A stretch of DNA of 64,000 bases from Lumbricus terrestris (GCA_949752735.1 OX457037.1:591001-655000); one strand, 5' to 3'. Counted from the first letter of the stretch, positions 32,349 to 44,460 are shown. The notes: a model not told the origin generated them from the letters alone. A program made the numbers and translations.

Positions 32349-33600
32349 CTGAAAAGTTATCCATCATAATTATAACAAAACCAGGCAATAATTTCGTGGG
32401 AGTAATGGGGGAGTCCACAGCAGAGAGTCGTTTAAAATTCATTTTTAGTTTTTGACAAGAGATCCACATGTAGGCTATTTGAGGGGCATGAACCAGAAAA
32501 CCGCCCACAGTGACCCAATAAACACAAACTCGCAAAAACCGTATCAGAACAATTAACAGAAAATATTTTCTACGCGAGTCTTGAAATCAAGCATAATCGT
32601 AATCTCGAGATTTCTACAGCGTTCACTAGAGCGATGTCGCGGGAGCCAGCCTATTAACAAGCGCCTAATCAACATCAAATCGATCAGCAGAGGGTTTAGA
32701 TCCTGAGAGTTAGGCAGGCAGACAGACGGATGGCTAAGTTGGACGATATTTAGAGTTGAAATGGCAAGCAAGGAAAAACGGAAGAATCGGGATAGGCCTA
32801 TGATTTGTAAATAATCATTTTTTTCAGTTTGGAGTGAAAGACATGCGGAGAGATTGTAAGAGTTGAGGCATTGATAAGTTCGTGCGGTGAATCTGGTTTC
32901 TATCTGAAAGCTAAGGGAAGATTATTCCAAATAGGCTGGACAGCGATAGCTAAAGGTCTATGGAGCGATTTGCAAATATAAGTGACGAGGTGACGTCAGA
33001 GCGGAGCAGAGTCAAAGTGGAAGAGGAACAGGTTGAACGGATCGGTTAGACAGTGAACAATAAGGTGGAGTGAAAAAACTAAAGTTAAATTTTTTGACTG
33101 GCAGGGGTGGGAATAGTTGTTCCATATGTAAAGTAGTGTAGGTGCAAAATTTTGTAATTTTAAAATGTATTCTTCATTGACCCCAGCCATGCACAACATT
33201 GCACATTTTCTAGAAAAAGTGGCAAAAATTGATGAAAAGTCGGGTTTCTAGGAGGCGCAATTTCTAAGTAATTATTGCAGGAATTTCGCAGAAAACCAGG
33301 CTAAATGGATTTGTAAACAAACATGGAGGTTTGTGAGAATTGTGAAAATTATTTATAAAGTGATATTCCATACAAAAGGTGAGTACGCCAACTATCATCT
33401 TCGCCGGAAAGCGAACACATTCTTTTAGCTTAATTAGTAATTACCTTAATGCTAGTTTTATCGTGTCTATCGAAAATACTGAATCAGCCTTTCGCGAATA
33501 GGATTACGATCTATAATTCTATATTGTTCTAAAATATGTCAGATATCTCAGTGAAACTACTGTCTGTAATGTGGCTATTGTGGCTATTCATTGATTGCTC
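32349..33600. other. Intronic gene-free stretch
   Basis: No exon-like or domain-bearing frame. TAGGCCTA at 32793-32800. Confidence 0.5.
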
Positions 33601-33603
33601 TTG

Positions 33604-35632
33604 TATATTTTTAGACAGCATAGGCTAATGGCTACCAAAGTTTTTAAACGTAAAACGAGAAATGACACGTGTTGTCCAGTATTTGGATCGCCAGAGGATC
33701 TATTTGAAAACATTTTGCCCACACTTGGTGACATTATGAAGTACTACTTGTTTGTTCGCCATCAAAAGAAGACCGATGCTAGTGCTAAAGAGCCAAGCAT
33801 TGCAAAGGTTTCACAAGCAGTTGCTACTATAGGTGTGAGCTTTTGTGGCACAAAGCTTCGATCCCAACGATTGGGCACAAGCGTGTCGTAGAAAAAATCA
33901 AAACATTGAATCACCAGTGTCTAAATATTCTTAAACCCTTCAAGAGAAGAAAAAGTAACCAGAAGTACCAAACGAAGTTGAAATCCTATGCGATGGAGTG
34001 CAATTCGCAACTGTTCGATATCGCTGCTTGCAAATGTCATACCGAAGCAGCGTGCACCTGTGAAAGGGAGAGGAAGGTGCCCATTGTCGAACGCTCTTTT
34101 CTTGCAGATCAGAGGACGGTGCGTGAAATGAAGATTGGTGGCATTGACGTCGTATTAACCAGACAGCTTGCAAGACGTGAGAAGAGAAAGCATCGATACG
34201 AGACATACGTAAAGCTACAAAAAGAAACTTTAGCTGAAGCCGGCACGTCAGCTGAGGCCAAGGATCCTGAAACGAGCATTGCGAGCAACGATACCGATCC
34301 TGAAATAAGCCAAGACTCAGATATCGAAGTACAGACTAACGCAGGACTTTGTGGAAAAAAGAGAACATTTCAAATGAGGCTCGATTTACCAACCGTCGCT
34401 CGTGAATGTGATCGCCACGGTGTCTCTGATCGAAGTGCCGCTTCACTTGTTAGCGCTGTTCTTCAAGATGTGGGAATTATCAACGAACATGATAATTCCA
34501 TGGTCATTGACCGAAGCAAAATCCGGAGAGCGCGTAAACGCGTTAGAAAAGCGCTACAGCACGACTTGCCTGCTTCTGTCTCCGCATTATACTTTGACGG
34601 ACGCAAGGATCGAACCAGAATTCAGGTGAAGAAAGGTAAAAAGTACTAAGCCAAAACAATCGTGGAGGAGCATGTGACTTTGGTTTATGAGCCAAATTCA
34701 GTGTATCTTGGGCATATAGCCTAACACCATCGAGTGGTGCATCAAAATCAATTGAAAATGACATTATAACTTTCCTCCGCAACAAAAACATTAACACAGA
34801 TGAATTGCATGCGATTGGTTGCGACGGCACAAACGTCAATACGGGTGCAGTTGGAGGAGTCATCCGACTCTTGGAGTTGACGTTGCGTAGACCAATGCAA
34901 TGGCTAATATTCTTATTGCACGCAAACGAGTTGCCCCTCAGACACCTGATGCAGAAACTTGATGGTGGCACTCAAGGACCAAATGTGTTTTCAGGCTTCA
35001 TTGGCAAAGCTCTCCAGACATGCGAGCAACTGCCAGTGGTGCAGTACAGTACCATCATGTTTGAAAACTGTCCAACTCTGGATGGAGCAGATCTCAGTAC
35101 TGACCAGCAATATATGTATGATATGTGTATTGCTGTATCCAGTGGACAATGTTCCCCAGATCTTGCTCTTCAGAAACCAGGACCGATTGTAGGCCTACAT
35201 TCACGGTGGTTAACAATGGCTAACAGAGTACTTCGTTTATACGTGGCCACCAACAACCCCAGTGACAACTTGCAAACTCTAGTGCCGTATGTGATGAAGG
35301 TATATGCGCCCATCTGGTTTCATGTAAAAACTAAGCCGTTGTGTAGTGACGGGGCACGACATCTCTGGAGACTAATCAAATACACACGGTATCTCTCACC
35401 GGAGTTGCGAGAAATAGTGGATCCAGTGATACAGAGGAACGGATTCTTTGGCCACTCGGAGAATATCCTCCTGGCGATGATAACGGACAGTCGGAAGCAT
35501 ATTCGGGAACTGGCTCTTCGTAGAATTATTGCCGCACGAATGGAACATTCGTCCTCAGCACTGGTCCGGCAGTTTCGAGTGCCAATTCTGCATCTTGGCC
35601 TTGAAAACAATTCTTCATTCGCATCATTATGA
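33604..35632 (+). pseudogene. Unnamed invertebrate transposase-like gene, copy 1
   Basis: Three segments in different frames: 33604-33890 (RKTRNDTCCPVFGSPEDLFE), 33843-34649 (LFDIAACKCHTEAACTCE, a Cys-rich possible zinc motif; LPTVARECDRHGVSDRSAAS; ALYFDGRKDRTR), and 34676-35632 (AIGCDGTNVNTGAVGGVIRL, LLHANELPLRHL, HSRWLTMANRVLRLYVAT, PVIQRNGFFGHSENILLAM, RELALRRI). The order YFDG then CDGTNVNTG suggests an RNase-H-like nuclease core. I recall relatives in many invertebrate genomes but know no family name. Frameshifts near 33860 and 34650-34680. A TAGGCCTA lies in frame at 35190. Embedded in an intron, opposite strand to the Ig gene. Confidence 0.7.
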
Positions 35633-35891
35633 CATTGCCGTACATGCTGAATTATGTGAAATCTTTGATGCCGTGGGGGTCGATGAAGAAAAAATGTCAG
35701 AAATCTAAGACTTTGCCAGAATGCTTATATTATGGCATAGCAACTATTGCATACCCTGCCAGTTTAAGAAAATAAAAATAAAATTCAACCATTATTTTCA
35801 CTCCACCTTAGTGAACAACTGACGGAAGATAGGAAGGTCGAGAGGATTGCAGAGTGTTGTAGTATAGTGCAGCAGAATTTAATTAACTCAC

Positions 35892-36209
35892 CATCCACTG
35901 AGCAAGATGCGCTGAACTCTGGTGCATTCGTTGCAATGAAGTCATACTGAATATCAGTTGGTGCATTAAAAGCAACCGTGCATGTAAAGGTGGTAGGAAC
36001 GCTGTTGTCCACTATAATTGTTGAAGTAGATACGAATACAGGATCGCTCCTCGTCCTCTGAGGAGTGTCCGATGTGTAGAAGACTCCATCAGTTGACCAA
36101 GTCATATTAGCATTGATCGGATTCAATGTAAAATCAGCATACTCGAGGGTACATGTTAGTTGGACGGCATTTGGCACACTATCATTGCACAAACAATATG
36201 GAGCTCTGC
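35892..36209 (-). CDS. Ig type 2 exon of the Ig/mucin gene
   Basis: 318 nt, phase 1-1, between TTTGACAG|GCAGAGC and GGATG|GTGAGT. One Ig-like fold: APYCLC, VQLTCTLEYADF (first core Cys), ANMTWSTDG (core Trp), TTFTCTVAFNAPTDIQ (second core Cys), ending NAPEFSASCSVDG. Good open frame with no stop. Confidence 0.87.
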
Positions 36210-37680
36210 CTGTCAAAGTCAAAACATGGTAATATTATATAATGGTAAAAAATTCCGACGTTCGATTCTGACTAGAATTTCTTGCAAGCCAATTCTCTGA
36301 TGTTGAAAAGATAAACCAAACAAACCTTTTCCGTTGGGGATAATGGAAATAATGCAGTGCGACAAGAAAATTATGAATAATAATAACCACAACAACAATA
36401 CTACTAATAATGATAATAAAAATTATGAGCGAGGCACATAAGAGCGGTTGGTGTAGGCCAGATACCTGCCAGGCCCCTAGACCTTTGACCTGTTTAGCGT
36501 TACATTTTGACCGACGAAACTCAGACGATTCAAACTTTCAAAATATGATCATTATGGAACAGACACCCAGTAACATCTCCCTTAAAAGACCCCACTTATC
36601 ATAAAGCTAAGGAAAAATTCAATATAAAAAGACATGGTGCACAGGAATGAACTCAGAGAATCCTTGCTCGGGCACCCAGAACCACCCAATGGTGGTACCT
36701 TTCCCATCAGAGTCACCCGACTCCACATCGGGTCGGGCTCAACCGAGGGAGGATTGCGCCGCCGATAGCCGACAATCTTTCGAAACCGGTCAGGATTAAA
36801 TTCCTCATCCTTATCTCCAAATCCGGTATATCATAATATGAAACCTGTTATATCGAAAGCTGCCAGACACAGTCTGCGTGGAATACTGATATCGGTCGTA
36901 TTGTACCCTACAGGATCCTCATTCATCGAACCATTGGCAACATTTGCTGTCTTTTGGGGCCTTTACGATTGCACAACATCAGACTTCCAAGCTCAAAATA
37001 AGGGCAAGCAAATTTTTGCAATCCATTGTATGAATTCATTGTGTGAGAGCTTGGAACCGGGGAGAAAAGGGGGCTTTGCCGGGAGCAGACGATCGTATTA
37101 ACAATTGGAAATGTGCGCAAAAATTGCGCAAATTCTGTTCGGATGACAAACAGTCCGGATTAATGTGACGACGCCGGAAGTACTAAGGTTGTAGCTCGTT
37201 GCCTCCGGATGTTGACAACCCATGCCGGTTCCCTCTTAATATGCAACTCCCTTCCAGGTGCCGAAAACCAAGGTTTTAACCTTCATACACAATTTTCACG
37301 CGGATCCACGGGACCCGATGGCTTCCGCCCAGTACATCCAGAATTGGCGAGTCAGGTAGACTCGGGCTTAGGGATTCTAGCGGCGATCACTGTTTGCTGG
37401 TTAGTGTCTTTCTCGCATACGCGCAACCATCTTTAGCAGCAGCCTCATTGCATTGACCTGCTCTGAGTTAGCGCGCATGTTTATGATAATATTAGGAAAC
37501 ATCGCAACGCAGAAGAGGATGACTCACGAAGCAATGCACTGAGTGACGTGGTACATCAATACATTTAAGCAAACAATTGGAAGACTATAGCAAAGAACAC
37601 GCTTCTCTCTGTAATGAGAAATGATTGTATTCCGTTTACCTGGCCAGTTCATGCAACATCAAATCAACTAAAATACTCAC
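36210..37680 (-). other. Intron, otherwise featureless
   Basis: Joins the Ig type 1 exon at 37681 to the Ig type 2 exon at 36209 in phase 1. A simple (ATA/ACA)-rich tract lies at 36370-36425. Short frames (36838-37101, 37209-37436) have no recognisable domain. Confidence 0.6.
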
Positions 37681-37989
37681 GGACGACAATGAATTTCGCT
37701 GCAGTCCTGTTTTCATTGTCTGCACACTGTGCGATGAAGAGCCCAGAAGTTGAAAGTGGTTCCGTTTTCGCGTCAAGTATTACTAGACCACTTCGATTAA
37801 GATAGAAGACTCCATCAAATGGAGGATTGACCTGGTCGCTGTAGTCCGAGATATCGTTACTATCAAACTCGTTGGAGGTTGAAATGCTCATCCACTTTAC
37901 GTTATGAGGCATGGCTGTTACGTTCAGTAGTATGTTCTTGTCTCCTTCGTAAACCGCTATATTCTTCAGGTTTGGCAAACACTCGGTAT
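37681..37989 (-). CDS. Ig type 1 exon of the Ig/mucin gene
   Basis: 309 nt, phase 1-1, acceptor TGTCTAAG|ATACCGAG, donor GTCGTCC|GTGAGT. Encodes ECLPNLKNIAVYEGDKN (early Cys), VKWMS, YLNRSGLVILDA and STSGLFIAQCADN (F-strand Cys) then KFIVV. Closest to the exon at 41211-41525. Confidence 0.87.
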
Positions 37990-38362
37990 CTTAGACAAAT
38001 GACACGATTTTAGAGTTAATTATCAGACCATTTTAGAATAATATTACTTCGTCTGAATCGTGGTCGTTTATGTTTAATGGAAAGAGAATAATGTCAAAAT
38101 ATTTTCTTTATAATCATCGGATGCCATCGACTGCATAACTTTTAACAGCCTATAAAAGGATATGCAGCGTGTAGAGCTTAGTGTGGAAGAGAACTGGTAC
38201 GACCACTTTAGCATTGAAGGCGAAAACATCGAGTCGCTCTTTCTCATTATGGGACAGAAGCGATATTATGAGGATTCGTATGTTAATGCTCAATTCAGCG
38301 TGATGCTGTACTTATTCATATGCAAGTTATTACGATGAAGCTCTACTCTTAGCTTTAAAGCA

Positions 38363-38764
38363 ATGCTTTGGACAGTTGATGTTTACGATTGCGATAACTA
38401 TATCGATAAATTGCACACGAGATTGGTATTAGTCAGTGACGAAGAACATGATAGTCCTGGGCACGACGTTAAACTGCATCCATCCTCCGCCACAGGGAAC
38501 CAACAACGTTCCTCTGCCGGTCCTAAGCCCGGGCAAAAGGAGGAAGGTTTGCCAGATGGGTGGCGATACTCTGGCAGTAAAAACCACGACATAAGTGACA
38601 TATCGGCCCAGCTGCTCCAAGGTGTCATGATGTGGAGCAGACATGCACAGGTCGGTCAGGACAGACCAGTGGAGAGAGTCGGAGGAGAGAGCATGGGACA
38701 CATGCGGGCATTGACCCAGGTTGTCCTTCATAGGCAAAGGAATATTTTATCTTCGACAATATGA
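38363..38764 (+). other. Unrecognised 133-codon open frame
   Basis: An open frame on the plus strand inside an intron of the Ig gene; the minus strand is also partly open. No motif, signal peptide or family that I recognise. More likely old repeat than a gene. Confidence 0.2.
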
Positions 38765-38835
38765 AATTTGGCAAAGGTTTCAATACCTAGATCATTAAAA
38801 TTAATCTAAACAGGATCATAGTAAGTCTTAATTAC

Positions 38836-38913
38836 CTGGAGGTTGAGTTGTCATCGTTGTTACAGATGCTGTTGTTTGCGTTGTTGGCTGACCCGTTGTT
38901 GTTATTGGACAAG
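38836..38913 (-). CDS. Thr/Pro mini-exon of the Ig/mucin gene (26 codons)
   Basis: 78 nt, phase 1-1, acceptor CTTTTCAG|CTTGTCC and donor CCAG|GTAATT. Reads CPITTTGQPTTQTTASV then TTMTTQPP. It lies exactly where a mucin segment is expected between Ig type 2 (39319) and Ig type 1 (37989). Too short to find as a free-standing ORF; the evidence is phase, splice sites and composition. Confidence 0.75.
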
Positions 38914-39318
38914 CTGAAAAGCAACATACATAAGTGTTAGCAACTGCTGTACTTTGCGCTCAAAGAAAAATACCTATCTAAAATCATTATAAGATATCCA
39001 AAAATGGTGATTTTGCAATATGGGACTTTCACAAGTGAATGGCAAATTATCATATCACAAAATTGTCTATGCTCTAGTCTAGTCATTTCGCAAAATTACC
39101 GAGGCCCGACTGAAAGACCAAAAAGTTATTGGTCACTACTTGCAATATCAATTAATATAGTACCGGTACATCGGACAATAACCGTGTTACCATTGATTCG
39201 CCTCCATGACTTCCCAACTATTCACTTACATTAGATTTTTATGTCAATGCTCAAACTTTCTCAAAGTCTCGATTGCTCCTTTCAGAGATTGTTTGGTTCA
39301 ATCATCCAACACACTTAC

Positions 39319-39636
39319 CTTCTGTTGAACAAGATTCGTTGAATTCCGGTGCATTCTTTGCGATGTATGGGAATTGGATGTCAGTCGGTGGGGCAAAGGT
39401 TAGTTCGCACGTATAGTCGTCAGAGGAGCCACCCGTGGGTGTAATCGTAGACTCTGCATAGAACAGATCTTTAGTTATCTTCTTCCTTTGAAGCGTATAC
39501 GAAGCGAAGAAAACTCCGTTGAGTTTCCACGTTACAATTGGATAGATCGGGTGATAGCTGCTGTCAGCGTAAGTGACGTTACAAGACACATTGGAAGCAT
39601 AGTCAAGCGGAACACAGGAACACACCGGACCAGAGC
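39319..39636 (-). CDS. Ig type 2 exon of the Ig/mucin gene
   Basis: 318 nt, phase 1-1, acceptor TTGCCAG|GCTCTGG, donor GAAG|GTAAGT. SGPVCSCVPLDYASNVSCNV, IVTWKLNGVFFAS (core Trp), DDYTCELTFAPPTDIQF (second core Cys), NAPEFNESCSTEG. Same length and ending as the exon at 35892. Confidence 0.88.
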
Positions 39637-39861
39637 CTGGCAAGATAACATAATTCAAACGGTAAACAGCCATTGGTTGCTTGTGTTTACTTTATATGCC
39701 TGATTCTGCTTGTCTATTACCACAGTAATTATAGTAATAATATTTGAAATCTGCGAAGTGTATTCAATTATAATTCAAAGAAGAAATTGGCTCCCAATTG
39801 AAAAAACCCATACCTTCTTAAGGTTGATAAAGTGGATCCATTACAATCATGATTAATCAAT

Positions 39862-39930
39862 CAATCGTAATTTATATAGCGCCTCTTCAAAGTACCTACT
39901 CAGATGCGCTCCCGGCCGCGATCAAGCGAT
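39862..39930 (-). repeat. SINE tail fragment
   Basis: AATTTATATAGCGCCTCTTC and CTACTCAGATGCGCTCCCGG, preceded by (AATC)n. Confidence 0.65.
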
Positions 39931-40035
39931 AAAAACAGTCTTCAACAGTTTGTGAAATTGAGAACAGCTTGGGAGGTGTCGCATAGTCAAGGAAAGTCCA
40001 TTCCAGGTTTTTTAATTTTTAAAAATTTATTTCTC

Positions 40036-40235
40036 CATCCTATAGCGCCCCTTCAATCTCTCTACTCAGAGGCGCCCCCGACTAAGCGCGAACACTGCAT
40101 TGGAGTTTCTCGCCGAAGCGCTGAGCAATTGCGAGTGAAGGACTTGCTCAAGGTCCCTACGCGACGGCTTGTGATGGTTTCGAACCTCGAACCTTCCGGC
40201 TCCAAGGCAACGACGCCACCACTACACCACCTCTG
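40036..40235 (-). repeat. tRNA-headed SINE, nearly complete
   Basis: On the minus strand it runs from a tRNA-like head (GGTGGTGTAGTGGTGGCG near 40232, B box complement GGTTTCGAACC at about 40176-40190) to the tail TTGAAGGGGCGCTATA (40041-40056). Same plan as 52991-53220. A second tail (40236-40300) follows at once in the opposite orientation, so two SINEs abut. Confidence 0.78.
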
Positions 40236-40302
40236 AGGAGTTCTCTTGAAGTGGCGCTATATAAATGTACGATTATAATTACAATTACAATTACCACCGC
40301 GC
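40236..40302 (+). repeat. SINE tail fragment
   Basis: GAAGTGGCGCTATATAAATG followed by (AATTAC)n, the usual 3' end. Confidence 0.7.
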
Positions 40303-40809
40303 CCCAGCGTGTGTGGTGTAGTGGCGGACCAACCACAGAGAACGAACGCCTCAGCACTGTTGCAGAGCGAGTTAAAGGAACCATTAAGTCACTATGAACA
40401 GCAGAGCGCAGTGCACGGCGGCCTATGCAAGTGGAAAGAGGAAGGCAAAGCTCTCACAGATAAGAGGGTGCCCAGTCTGATAAGCATCGCCACGCCAAAG
40501 ATGCAATCCTAAATGAGATGCGCTGCGGGAAAGGAAGACAGCGCAAGACCTCGCACATATATTGGGATTCACGGTCGGACTTGGTGAACCCCCAATTAGA
40601 TAGATAGATTAGATATATCTTCAACATTCCTGCTTTTTCATCGAGTCAATCTGGATATAATTGTCGAATAACAAAACCTCCAAATTCACCTATCAGCTAT
40701 TATCTATTTAGTGCATGTACGTGCAATTTCTTTGTCACATCAAGCTATGAAAATGCAAGTGTAGGATATACGTCACTGCATGTAATTACTCAGGTGTAAT
40801 TATAATAAA

Positions 40810-41176
40810 CTTAGACTTAATTTCTCTTGTTGCGATCGGAGCATTGGTCAACAAGTCTTCGCCACTCCACACGGTCGCCAGCCACCTCCTCCGCCTCGTC
40901 CCAACCCAGCCCCCAGGTCTTCCTTGAATGCACGTCTCCAGGTGTTTCTTGGTCTGCCTCTTCTTCGCGTTCCACCCTCCGGCACCCATCTTATCGCCGT
41001 CCTCGCAATCCTCTCCTTTGGTAGTCTAAGAATGTGCCCAGCCAAACTTCCTCTTCTCTCCATGATGATGTACTCCAGATCTCTTGACCCCGCCAATTTC
41101 AACACCTCCTCATTTCTGATATGATCCTTCCAGGAGATGCCCAGGATGGATCGTAGGCACCCCCGGTGGAAGACAT
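40810..41176 (-). pseudogene. RTE-like LINE 3' fragment with target-site duplication
   Basis: On the minus strand: LRSILGISWKDHIRNEEVLK, SLAGHILRLPKERIAR, GRPRNTWRRAFKEDL, the C-terminal end of an RTE-type LINE protein. Flanked by TTATAATAAA at 40800-40809 and 41177-41186. It lies in an intron, 35 bp from the donor of the exon at 41211. Confidence 0.87.
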
Positions 41177-41210
41177 TTATAATAAAAGAAAGGTAAATAA
41201 CAGAACTTAC

Positions 41211-41525
41211 GAACGACGAGTAACTTGGCGCCTGTTCTATTGGGATTATTGGCACATTGTCCAATGTACAACCCAGCGGTTGATATTGGTTTTCCAGATA
41301 TTGTGGCGTTCTTTATTATTAGACCGGTCTGGTTAACGTCGTAGAGACCAGTGTACGCCGAATTCTTAACACCACCGTAGTTGATAATAGAGTATGTAGA
41401 TAACTCATCTGAAGTTGGTCTAATCTTCCAAGAAACGTTGTTTGGGTTAATGTACAGGTCCATTATTGTAGTCGACTGTCCTTCGTAAACAGCTATGTTC
41501 CTCAGATTCGATACACACTCAGGTC
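41211..41525 (-). CDS. Ig type 1 exon of the Ig/mucin gene
   Basis: 315 nt, phase 1-1, acceptor TCATTTCAG|GACCTGAG, donor GTTC|GTAAGT. ECVSNLRNIAVYEGQST, NNVSWKIR, LYDVNQTGLIIKNA and STAGLYIGQCANN then KLLVV. Several N-glycosylation motifs (NVS, NQT, NAT). Confidence 0.88.
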
Positions 41526-43157
41526 CTGAAATGAACAACAATCATAATTGATCACATGGAATTTGAAATTGCAGACATGAAGCAAATGACACTTGAAGCA
41601 GACAAGAACCATACTAAACAAAAACAAGATAACCATAAATATTATGCCAACGTGGAACCTATATAAAAAATGTAAGCCTAAAACAGAATTTACAAGGTTG
41701 TATAATGCACGCATACAAAATTATTTTGTGAAGAAGAATAGATATTAATAAAATCTACCACTCAGATTCAAATCGACTGAATTCCAGGTCCATCATGAAA
41801 TATTTTCTAGGTGTGTTTTGTAGTTTTGCTAACTTATCTACCTTGAAAAAAGGAAAATGATGGGGATAGTAATTTTGAGAACCGACCAATACCGTTGGCA
41901 TAGATTATCATATAGTAGTATTTCATGCAGAAACAGCAGTAATAAATTATTATAAAGGTAAGGTAAGTTTCGTGAATTGATTCCTGGAATCTAAAGTCGA
42001 TAATCCCGATTGTCTGAAAAAAAACGCTGGAGAATCGTATTCAGACTTTTACATCGAAGTTATTACTATGTCTCAAAAGTGCATGAAAAGATATAAGATG
42101 AAGTGTGTCATAAGTCGCAGCACGGTAGGCCTATAAATAATGAACAAAAAGGTCTGCATTTACGACGAATCGCATCGCTGTCTGCTGACTAGTTTTTCTG
42201 GTAACGAGATAAACAATTTCATTTTGAAAAAGAGCCTTCGACAGAAGCTGGCCTGTGATAAGTATGAGAAATCGCTTGCGTGTGGTCAGTGTGGCTCGTT
42301 CTCAAAATACATCGGATGACAGATTGACAGATGACACTTTCAAATCAGTTCCACATTATTACAACAGCAGAGGCGGGAGTGGTCACAATGGGGTTGGTAT
42401 GAACTAAAAACAAATAGTCCGGAATTTCAAAGTGATAATCCTATAAGCCTCCAAAATTGTGCAATGAAGACTCAAGCACAAACTCTGTCGTCAGTTAATA
42501 GTGGGTTGCAGTCTCATTGGCATTGCACTTCATAAAGGACAACATGTATGCAAAATTATCTAGCATGGTCCACCGATGAATTCGGTAGTTTATAAATACT
42601 TTTAATAGTTTACTATTTTAGAGCGAGGGCAGGAAATGTTCGCACAAGTTGCTAGAAGGTGACAGCTTTTTCCGATCCAATGAAAGTAAAATTTCACATA
42701 AGCTGTTATTTCGTAAAAATTAATAACTATGAGTATTTTACCGGAAGAATGAAAAGCCAACACAGTGACATACTTTTGTGTATCAATTTAGGAAAATAAT
42801 AATTTTCGATCTACATTGTTATATCATAAGTATAAAATTACACGTATTTTTGCATAATTATATCACACGCCTAAAACATCGCCACTACCCAATTAAACGC
42901 TGCCCAATTAACCAGTAGATATTAATTTTCATGGGCAACGGATTATTCCAAATGACACAATATGCTTGAACATCCATAGACATATTCACAACCCAATTAA
43001 ACACTACCCAATTAACCAGTAGATATTAATTTTCATGGGCAACGGATTATTCCAAATGACACAATTTGCTTGAACATCCATAGACATATTCAACGACACT
43101 AAATGAAAATAAAATAAAAAAATTGAAACACCAAATGACAATTCTAAGCCTTATTAC
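41526..43157 (-). other. Intron with a local 104-bp tandem duplication
   Basis: Joins the mucin exon 43158 to the Ig exon 41525 in phase 1. Two near-identical 104-bp units, each beginning ACCCAATTAAAC, lie at 42887-42990 and 42991-43091. TAGGCCTA at 42126-42133. No other coding signal. Confidence 0.65.
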
Positions 43158-43277
43158 CTAAAGTCGCGGTCGTTATTGATTTTGCTGTCGATGGAGGAGA
43201 AGTTGTCTGTAAACGAGATGTTCCGGTAAATGGAGGAGTTGTCAAAGGTGGAGTAGTTATCAATGGAGGAGTAGTTC
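43158..43277 (-). CDS. Thr/Pro exon of the Ig/mucin gene (40 codons)
   Basis: 120 nt, phase 1-1, acceptor GTTTTCAG|GAACTAC and donor TTAG|GTAATA. Reads TTPPLITTPPLTTPPFTG and then LQTTSPPSTAKSITT, a Thr/Pro stalk segment. Confidence 0.78.
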
Positions 43278-43626
43278 CTGAAAACAACATTTTCAAAATT
43301 ATTTCATAGTTCTCTACAGTCTGTGATGACATGTTATGCATAATGCATCCGCCATAAGGTGCCGTTAACTTTGTTGAAACAAACAAAATGTTATGATCCC
43401 GAATCGAAAGAAAACTCAGGAGATGTTAATCCGTCGCCAAAGCGAGCGAGAGTGACAGGAGGCAATCCCTGAGGAAGTGCCAGGAATTCCAAGAGTCCAA
43501 ATCATGTTAATCTTGAAAGTTGTGATGACTGAACATAATGGGCTTCGAAGTTCGAAATGCATGTAAACCGCATAATTATACGACATTGTGTCCAAGCTAG
43601 GCAGTCGAAGTACATGTATGCCTAAT

Positions 43627-43685
43627 GATAGGCCATGTGCTGTCGTGATGCGCAGATTGCGCATCACGACAGCACATGGCCTATC
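43627..43685. repeat. Perfect 28-bp inverted repeat with 3-nt loop
   Basis: Arms 43627-43654 and 43658-43685 are exact complements around GAT. The right arm is LINE coding (LRITTAHGLS); the left arm is its mirror copy. Confidence 0.95.
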
Positions 43686-43860
43686 AGGATCAACGCTTCA
43701 TGATGTCGTGAGAATAACAACTGTGGCTCCTTTGCGGTACACATCACCGGCACGATGGGGTTTTGCGCAATAGACTACAATCCGTGATGGCTCGTCTAGT
43801 AAGTCATTGCTACATTCCAGAGGATAACCCAACATTGGAACAGCTGTGTGCATATCTATT
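43650..43860 (+). pseudogene. CR1/L2-type LINE fragment
   Basis: LRITTAHGLSGSTLHDVVRI, LRYTSPARWGFAQ, then in another frame RLQSVMARLVSHCYIPEDN. Matches the C-terminal part of the LINE at 7881 (VLRAHGMPGPALHVITRA, LYASPAWWGLL). Confidence 0.75.
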
Positions 43861-44460
43861 TAAAATATTTAAGAAATTCGTAAGATCGTCGTGGACTGCA
43901 CAAGGACTTCATGAGACGCACGCTGCATGCCTGATACCAGTAAGCATAGGTTGAGAATAAAAATGACAATAATATTGGTGTTTGTATAAGCTTACAAAAT
44001 GATGTGACAACGAAGGCTTGTAAGTATTTATAATGATGGAGATTTATTGATCAAATACTGCATGGTCTGATGATAACAATTATTTTGATGACGACGTTTC
44101 TGTTATCAGCGAAAATGCTACTGTCAAATGAGAGAAGGGTTGAGCAAAAGAACAACAGCATTGAACAATGAGAGCTTGACAATGAGGATGATGAAATGAA
44201 GATGAAATGATGATCACAATGAGAGCCAACATAGCCTACTGCGGATTTTTATGACGACACTGACATTTTAACCGATACGTTCAAAACATACTTGGAGTGG
44301 CTGTAGATGGAACGACTGTTGTCAGAATCTCCGTATGTGTTGTCGGTGGCCGAGTAGCTGTTGTCAACGGCAATATTGTAGAAGGATTCGGTGTAGTCGA
44401 AAAAGGTAGCTGAGTAGACGGAAACGAGGGCAGGGTAGATGTCGGTTGCGTAGTAGTGGA
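43859..44460. repeat. Segmental duplication, copy 2 (partner 31765-32300)
   Basis: Covers an intron piece and the last 55 codons of the long mucin exon. Confidence 0.85.

Noticed and set aside
34543..34971. Minus-strand 142-codon frame
   Set aside because: Antisense of the transposase-like gene.
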